A DNA stretch of 64,000 bases from Bauldia sp963759235. GTDB lineage: Bacteria > Pseudomonadota > Alphaproteobacteria > Rhizobiales > Kaistiaceae. The position numbers and the translations under genes are program-made. Positions 59,810 through 64,000 of this stretch are shown piece after piece. Numbering within the stretch: position 1 is the stretch's first letter; each line of letters opens with the position of its first letter. The notes under the pieces are model-generated. The model saw only the letters and a program-made list of their open reading frames with translations, searched no databases and was not told the DNA's origin. The stretch covers positions 372,001 to 436,000 of the forward strand of contig CAVWYO010000007.1 in the NCBI GenBank assembly GCA_963759235.1. The letters are read 5' to 3'.

Positions 59810-60549
59810 GGCGCGCAATAGGCCTCGATGCCGCTGGTCAGGGTCGCGCGGCCGTTGCCGTTGACGACATAGCCTTCGAGGCCAGGCGTCGCTTCGATGA
59901 AATGGATGCCGTCCTTGCCCATCGCGAAGGCGGCCGTGGCGAAGCGGTCGGCTTCCAGAACGTCCGGGCCGATCACCGTGAGACTGACGACATCGCCGAT
60001 CGGGCGGCCCGGCGCGCGCGGATTATGGATGTGCTGGCCGCGGACATAGGTGCCGGAGGTCGCGACGCCCCGCCCGCGTGGATAGACCACCTTGATGATC
60101 TCCGCCGCATTGAACGGGTTGCGAATGCCGACGCTCCATTGCTTGCCCGACGCGTTGGTGCCCGACGACTGGATATCGCCGCCGGCGTCGATGAAGAAAT
60201 CGCGGGCGCCGCTCTCGGCGACGATCGCCGCCGCGTTGCGGATCGCCCAGCCCTTGACGATCCCGGAAGGATCGAGGGCGCCGTCCGGCATGCGGATATC
60301 GAAATATCCTTCGGTCTCCCGCTTCGTCCGTTCGGCGAGCACCAGCACCTCGCGCATCTCGTCGCTGTAGTCGGCTTCGGCGAGCCGTCCCTCATTGACC
60401 GCGGCAATCTCGCTGTCGGTCCGGTAGGTGCTGAAGCGCCGGTCGACGCCGTCGAAATAGGCGAACACGGCGTCGAGAATCGCGCCGTCGGCGGCGTCGA
60501 CCACGTCGACCGTAATGGGCATGCCCATCAGGATCCGCGTGGCGCGCAT
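59806..60549 (-). CDS. apbE: FAD:protein FMN transferase ApbE
   Basis: A 247-residue flavin transferase, shorter than E. coli ApbE and without a signal peptide or lipobox. Motifs present: RFSTYRTDSEIAAVN near residue 38, GALDPSGIVKGWAIRNAA near 92, FFIDAGGDIQSSG near 118, VATSGTYVRGQHIHNPRAP near 157 and VLEADRFATAAFAMG near 195. It attaches FMN through a phosphodiester to Thr in S/TGAT-type motifs; the next gene upstream carries such a motif. It lies between the FMN-binding and RnfD/FNR genes and is translationally coupled to the latter. Confidence 0.92.
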   Translation of the reverse strand: MRATRILMGMPITVDVVDAADGAILDAVFAYFDGVDRRFSTYRTDSEIAAVNEGRLAEADYSDEMREVLVLAERTKRETEGYFDIRMPDGALDPSGIVKGWAIRNAAAIVAESGARDFFIDAGGDIQSSGTNASGKQWSVGIRNPFNAAEIIKVVYPRGRGVATSGTYVRGQHIHNPRAPGRPIGDVVSLTVIGPDVLEADRFATAAFAMGKDGIHFIEATPGLEGYVVNGNGRATLTSGIEAYCAP

Positions 60550-60552
60550 CGC

Positions 60553-61374
60553 CTACGAACCGGCTTTGTTCAAGGCGCCGCCCAGCGAGCGGATGAAGGC
60601 TTCGCTGGTCAGCGTCGCACCGGAAATGATGTCGACATTGGCGCTCTGCGCGCTGACCACCTCATCGCGCAGCATCGGCAGGGCCTGGCGGTTGATGTAG
60701 ATCGAGGTCATCCGGTCGTTCGGATATCTCAAAACCTTGATGCCGATGAGCCGGCCGCTCTGCACGACCGCCTGGATCTGGATGAGCCCGTAATAGGCGT
60801 CGACCAACGGGCCGGTGTAGACGCCGTCGGCATAGCCGGAGTGGGCGACGACGCGCATCGCGGCGGGTGTGACCAGCGGGCGTTCGGGCGAGCGGGCCGG
60901 CGTCGGCTGGTGACGGGCGGGCCGCGGCCGCGGGATGGGGATATCCACCGTGACCGCCGTCGGCGCGGCGGGTGCGGTCGGCAAGGGCGGTGGATCGGAG
61001 GCAACCGCCGGCGCGTTGTCCGCCGGTGCCGGCAACGGCGGCGGCTCGGAAAGCGCGGATGTCCCGGCCTCCGCTGCAGGCGCCGACAACGGCGGCGGCT
61101 CGGCGGGCGGCGGCGGGGGAAGCGACGCGTCCTGCTCCGGCTTGACGTCGGTCGGCCTGGCCGGCTCGTTCACGACGAACGGCACCGGCTGCGGACGAAG
61201 CGGCGGGGCGCTCGCCGCCGATGCCGGGATGCCCTGCGGGATGGTGCCGGTCAGGATATCGGCGCTTTCGGCCGGCGCGGCGAGGAGGTCGTCGGCGACG
61301 CCCCCTCCCCACTGGCTCCAGACATAGGCACCGGAGGCGGCGATGACGAAAAGTGAGAGGGCGGCCTGTTTCAT
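60553..61374 (-). CDS. Membrane-anchored FMN-binding domain protein (flavinylation substrate)
   Basis: A 273-residue protein: an N-terminal signal anchor (KQAALSLFVIAASGAYVWSQ), a proline/alanine-rich linker of about 130 residues (SLPPPPPAEPPPLSAPAAEA and similar), and a C-terminal FMN_bind domain of about 100 residues (YADGVYTGPLVDAYYGLIQI, VQSGRLIGIKVLRYPNDRMT). The flavin-attachment site is ISGATLTSEAFIRSL near residue 255, with the acceptor Thr. The long linker would let the domain reach out into the periplasm. First gene of the operon; apbE follows after 3 bp. It is the probable electron acceptor from the RnfD/FNR protein. Confidence 0.9.
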   Translation of the reverse strand: MKQAALSLFVIAASGAYVWSQWGGGVADDLLAAPAESADILTGTIPQGIPASAASAPPLRPQPVPFVVNEPARPTDVKPEQDASLPPPPPAEPPPLSAPAAEAGTSALSEPPPLPAPADNAPAVASDPPPLPTAPAAPTAVTVDIPIPRPRPARHQPTPARSPERPLVTPAAMRVVAHSGYADGVYTGPLVDAYYGLIQIQAVVQSGRLIGIKVLRYPNDRMTSIYINRQALPMLRDEVVSAQSANVDIISGATLTSEAFIRSLGGALNKAGS

Positions 61375-61478
61375 AAGCTTGCGAATCGTCCCAACTGCCG
61401 GCCGCGTCGCCCCGGCCACGACGGCACTATCGCAAGATCAAGCTGACAACCCGCTGTCAGTCCCGGTTACAAATCCTT

Positions 61479-61508
61479 CATGTTTGGGGCGAACATGTTT
61501 GGGGCGAA
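61479..61508. repeat. 15-bp tandem duplication
   Basis: catgtttggggcgaa occurs twice in a row (61479-61493 and 61494-61508) in the non-coding gap of about 265 bp between the FMN-binding gene and the Ada-like gene. No gene is seen in that gap. Confidence 0.85.
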
Positions 61509-61640
61509 AGCCGGCCATTGCTTTGGCGAATCGCGAAGCGAGCGGCCACCCGAAACGCCGGCGAGAGGCCGTTTTGGGCCGACTCCGGAAGTCGCTCAGG
61601 GCCGCCAGCGCTTCCGCAACGCGCCAAGTGCGGGCGTCGC

Positions 61641-62216
61641 CTACTTTCTGAAGGACGACGGCGTTCGCCCATAGGTCGCCCGGAAGGCGTCGTTGAAACG
61701 CCGCACGCTTCGAAAACCGGAGGCGAAGGCTATCTCGGAGAGTGGGAGGAAGGTTTCGTCAATCAGCCTCTTAGCTCGTTGAACCCTCCTGGTCGCAGCT
61801 ACCTCGCTTGGGCTCGCTCCTAAGTGCTTCGTGAACAAGCGGCCGAGATGCCTTGCTCCTATGCCGAGGCGTTCCGCCAGCAGCTCCACGCAGAAATTGT
61901 CAGGGGTGTCTTCTTCGATCAGGCGGAGGGCACGGCCGACCGTTGTCGCGGTGCCGCGCCAGGCCGGGCTGCCGGGAGCCGTTTCAGGTCGGCATCTAAG
62001 GCAGGGTCGAAAGCCGGCGCGCTCGGCGGCCGCCGCGGACGGGAAAAACACCACATTGGCCGATTTCGCGGGTCGCACGGGGCATACCGGTCGGCAATAG
62101 ATTTTCGTCGTCTTCACGCCCGTAAAGAAAAGACCGTCAAACGCCGGGTCGCGCGCCAGCCGGGCGCGGTCACACACTTCCGGATCAAGGTGGAGCGGAA
62201 AGTCTGCGGGCGTCAT
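61641..62216 (-). CDS. Ada-type methylphosphotriester sensor with AraC DNA-binding domain
   Basis: A 191-residue protein. The N-terminal zinc domain has the four cysteines in KIYCRPVCPVRPAKSAN and FRPCLRCRPE, preceded by DPAFDGLFFTGVKTT. The C-terminal AraC helix-turn-helix (VELLAERLGIGARHLGRLFT; PLSEIAFASGFRSVRRFNDA) ends RATYGRTPSSFRK. It lacks both the O6-methylguanine methyltransferase domain of E. coli Ada and the AlkA glycosylase domain found in many longer relatives, so it resembles B. subtilis AdaA. It should activate repair genes after methyl transfer to cysteine; the aidB gene at 0.4 kb is a possible target in the same genome. Confidence 0.85.
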   Translation of the reverse strand: MTPADFPLHLDPEVCDRARLARDPAFDGLFFTGVKTTKIYCRPVCPVRPAKSANVVFFPSAAAAERAGFRPCLRCRPETAPGSPAWRGTATTVGRALRLIEEDTPDNFCVELLAERLGIGARHLGRLFTKHLGASPSEVAATRRVQRAKRLIDETFLPLSEIAFASGFRSVRRFNDAFRATYGRTPSSFRK

Positions 62217-62251
62217 TCCGGCAGTGTTACCGAACTGCTCGTGCCCGACTA

Positions 62252-62293
62252 GCCGGAATCGGACTCCATCCCGGGATGAAGTCCGATTTCGGC
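62252..62293. promoter_or_regulatory. 42-bp near-perfect palindrome between Ada-like and EamA genes
   Basis: The two 21-bp halves, beginning gccggaatcggact and ending agtccgatttcggc, are inverse copies with 19 of 21 pairs matching plus one G-T wobble, centred on cccggg. It lies in the divergent promoter region, 36 bp from the Ada-like start and about 58 bp before the EamA start. It could be an operator, a cruciform or a dispersed palindrome. Confidence 0.7.
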
Positions 62294-62351
62294 GAGCAGA
62301 TGCATGATTCCATTGCCACTATCGAGATGAAGAACAATCGCAAGGGTGGCG

Positions 62352-63338
62352 ATGGTGAAACAAAAAGCACAGAAACAGAATCAGTCCATTGAACTCGGCT
62401 TCCTTGTTCTGCTGTCCCTTCTTTGGGGCAGTTCGTTCACGCTGATCAAGATCGCGGTCGAGACAGTGCCGCCAGCCACGCTGGTGGCTAGCCGACTAGC
62501 GATCGGGGCGGTTCTCCTGCTTCTGCTGGTGAGAATGCGCGGGCTCGAGCTGCCGAGGGCGCCGGCAGTCTGGGGCGCGTTCCTCGTGCAGGGCATCGTC
62601 CAGAGCGCTCTCCCCTTCACTCTCATAAGCTGGGGGGAAAAACACATCGACAGCAGCATAGCGGGTCTGCTGAACTCCACGCCACCGCTCTTCGCTTTCC
62701 TGATCACCTTTTTCATCCTCCGCGAAAGAGGCGCGCTCCTCCGGAAGATCGTCGGTGTCGCGACAGGATTCGCCGGCGTGATCGCCATCTTGGGGCCGGA
62801 CGTCCTTGTGGGGGCGAGCCGTTCCGTTCTTGGAGAGCTGGCCGTGACCGGCGCCAGTTTGAGCTATGCGATCGCCCCCATCTATGCGCGTCGCTTCTCA
62901 GGTTTGTCTCCGCTGCTGACGGCGGCGTGCTCGATGGCGATGGCTACCATTCTCATGCTGCCAATATCGCTCTGTGTCGATCATCCCTGGACGCTCGATC
63001 CCTCGACCGAGGCGGTGTGGTCAGTGCTTGGACTTGGCATCCTGTCCACAGCACTCGCCATGATCATCTACTTCCGCCTGGTAAAGACATTGGGACCGCT
63101 CGGCGTGACGACCGGCAGCTATCTCCGCGCTGGATTCAGCGTTGTGCTCGGAGTTGTTCTGCTGAACGAGGAATTGAACGCCAGCACGGTCGTTGGATTG
63201 TCGCTGATTCTTCTTGGTGTTGCGATCGTCACCGGACACGCCCAATGGCCATTCAGGCAGATGAAAACGACATATATCCGGCACTGGTTCGATTTCTTAC
63301 CCCACCGACAGCAGCGGGTGGGCCATGACGATGAATAA
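62352..63338 (+). CDS. EamA/DMT-family transporter
   Basis: A 328-residue inner-membrane protein with ten hydrophobic segments in two EamA repeats (LGFLVLLSLLWGSSFTLIKI, SSIAGLLNSTPPLFAFLITF, GVATGFAGVIAILGPDVLVG; second repeat LGLGILSTALAMIIYFRLVK, VTTGSYLRAGFSVVLGVVLL, LSLILLGVAIVTGHA). These carriers export metabolites or amino acids; the substrate is not evident. ATG 62352 has AAGG at 6 bp; GTG 62346 is an alternative. Base composition is somewhat lower in GC than neighbouring genes. Confidence 0.9.
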   Translation: MVKQKAQKQNQSIELGFLVLLSLLWGSSFTLIKIAVETVPPATLVASRLAIGAVLLLLLVRMRGLELPRAPAVWGAFLVQGIVQSALPFTLISWGEKHIDSSIAGLLNSTPPLFAFLITFFILRERGALLRKIVGVATGFAGVIAILGPDVLVGASRSVLGELAVTGASLSYAIAPIYARRFSGLSPLLTAACSMAMATILMLPISLCVDHPWTLDPSTEAVWSVLGLGILSTALAMIIYFRLVKTLGPLGVTTGSYLRAGFSVVLGVVLLNEELNASTVVGLSLILLGVAIVTGHAQWPFRQMKTTYIRHWFDFLPHRQQRVGHDDE

Positions 63339-63387
63339 GGCCAAAATACTGGTGTCAGTGCATCGACGCGTAGGCGGCGCGCCTCAA

Positions 63388-63999
63388 TCAGCCGATCCGC
63401 GCCATGACGTGGCGGACGACCGAGTAGTCCTCCAGCGCGTAGAGGCTCATGTCCTTGCCGTAGCCGGACTGCTTCATGCCGCCGTGGGGCATCTCGTTGG
63501 TGAGCATGAAGTGGCAGTTGATCCACGTGCAGCCGTATTGGAGCTGCGCGGCGACAGCCATCGCCCGGCCGACGTCCCGCGTCCACACCGACGACGCCAG
63601 CCCGTAGTCGGAATCGTTCGCCCAGGCGATCGCCTGTTCGGTATCGGTGAAGCGCGTCACCGAGACGACCGGCCCGAACACCTCCTTGCGGACGATTTCG
63701 TCGTCCTGGGTGGCGCCGGCGACCACGGTCGGGACGTAGAAGAACCCCGCGCCCGATCCCGGCTTGCCGCCGGTAGTGACTTCGATGTGCTTCTGGGCGG
63801 TCGCCCGCTCGACGAAGCTTGCGACGCGGTCCCGCTGGCGCCGCGAGATCAGCGGGCCGATCTCGTTCTCGTCGTCGTTCTTCCGGCCGAAACGGATGGT
63901 GGCAACGGCCGAGGAGAGGTCGGCGACCAGCCTGTCGTAGACCGCCGCGCCGGCGTAGATGCGGCAGGCAGCCGTGCAGTCCTGGCCCGCATTGGCGTA
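63388..63999 (-). CDS. Aldehyde dehydrogenase, C-terminal part (gamma-aminobutyraldehyde dehydrogenase-like)
   Basis: The last 203 codons of an NAD-dependent aldehyde dehydrogenase; the start lies beyond the window. The catalytic Cys is in NAGQDCTAACRIYA at the edge, followed by FGRKNDDENEIGPLISRRQR, EVFGPVVSVTRFTDTEQAIA, YGLASSVWTRDVGRAM and WINCHFMLTNEMPHGGMKQS. The end GYGKDMSLYALEDYSVVRHV is the pattern of PatD-type enzymes that oxidise 4-aminobutanal in putrescine degradation. The substrate call rests on this C-terminus only. Confidence 0.85.
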   Translation of the reverse strand, partial: YANAGQDCTAACRIYAGAAVYDRLVADLSSAVATIRFGRKNDDENEIGPLISRRQRDRVASFVERATAQKHIEVTTGGKPGSGAGFFYVPTVVAGATQDDEIVRKEVFGPVVSVTRFTDTEQAIAWANDSDYGLASSVWTRDVGRAMAVAAQLQYGCTWINCHFMLTNEMPHGGMKQSGYGKDMSLYALEDYSVVRHVMARIG

Positions 64000-64000
64000 G

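Noticed and set aside
1..64000. tRNA, rRNA, riboswitch or replication origin
   Set aside because: I scanned the intergenic regions by eye for cloverleaf ends, conserved rRNA blocks and DnaA-box clusters and saw none; a covariance-model search would be needed to exclude small RNAs.

Overview
The window is high-GC chromosomal DNA of an alphaproteobacterium, most likely from the order Hyphomicrobiales (Rhizobiales). The evidence is a CtrA/DivK/PleD/ChpT cell-cycle set next to an EipA (DUF1134) gene, the order dprA-topA-rnr-DUF983-rpmG, a DUF3572 gene beside divK, and intergenic palindromic repeats of the kind common in that order. No rRNA, tRNA, transposase, integrase or CRISPR array was seen.

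Layout. 1-8.8 kb: end of a vapBC pair, aidB, pyrB with a dihydroorotase homologue that lacks its metal site, plsY and dprA. A 1.3-kb insertion sits at the 3' end of dprA. It is bounded by 80-bp direct repeats of the dprA tail and carries two overlapping genes (a HEPN-type protein and an unknown partner). 9-17.6 kb: topA, rnr, DUF983, an aminotransferase, an SMP-30 protein, a cupin, and rpmG with a strong terminator. 18-23 kb: a two-gene RND efflux operon, divergent from its probable TetR repressor, with a perfect 24-bp palindrome between them. 23-34 kb: cell-cycle and envelope block with pleD, divK, DUF3572, a GNAT protein, a FliJ-like protein, ctrA, a CheY-like regulator, chpT, eipA and a coiled-coil membrane protein. 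The ctrA upstream region has five GANTC sites and a CtrA-like site. A 2.7-kb segment (two secreted proteins and an AraC regulator) lies between ctrA and the CheY-like gene, and a copy of that gene's 3' end lies at its far border.

36.5-53.7 kb is an accessory carbohydrate locus: GntR and LacI regulators, a complete sugar ABC importer (binding protein, double ATPase, two permeases), an SMP-30 lactonase, an enolase-superfamily sugar-acid dehydratase, a split transketolase, an SDR dehydrogenase and a DegT-type aminotransferase. Two Fic modules (one with a DUF2188-type antitoxin, one frameshifted) and a frameshifted RTX-like protein are embedded in it. Just before it (35.5-36.5 kb) is a decayed zone with SDR remnants and a 42-bp minisatellite.

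54-64 kb: a FemAB-like acyltransferase; a PepSY protein with a response regulator and a (frameshifted) sensor kinase; convergent to these, a flavin-based extracytosolic electron-transfer operon (FMN-binding protein, ApbE flavin transferase, and an RnfD/NqrB-like membrane protein fused to a ferredoxin-NAD(P) reductase, also frameshifted); then a short Ada/AraC regulator, an EamA exporter and the end of an aldehyde dehydrogenase. Several genes at 47.9-49 kb and 57.5-58.5 kb carry single-base indels, some in short homopolymers, so either sequencing errors or recent decay should be considered there.
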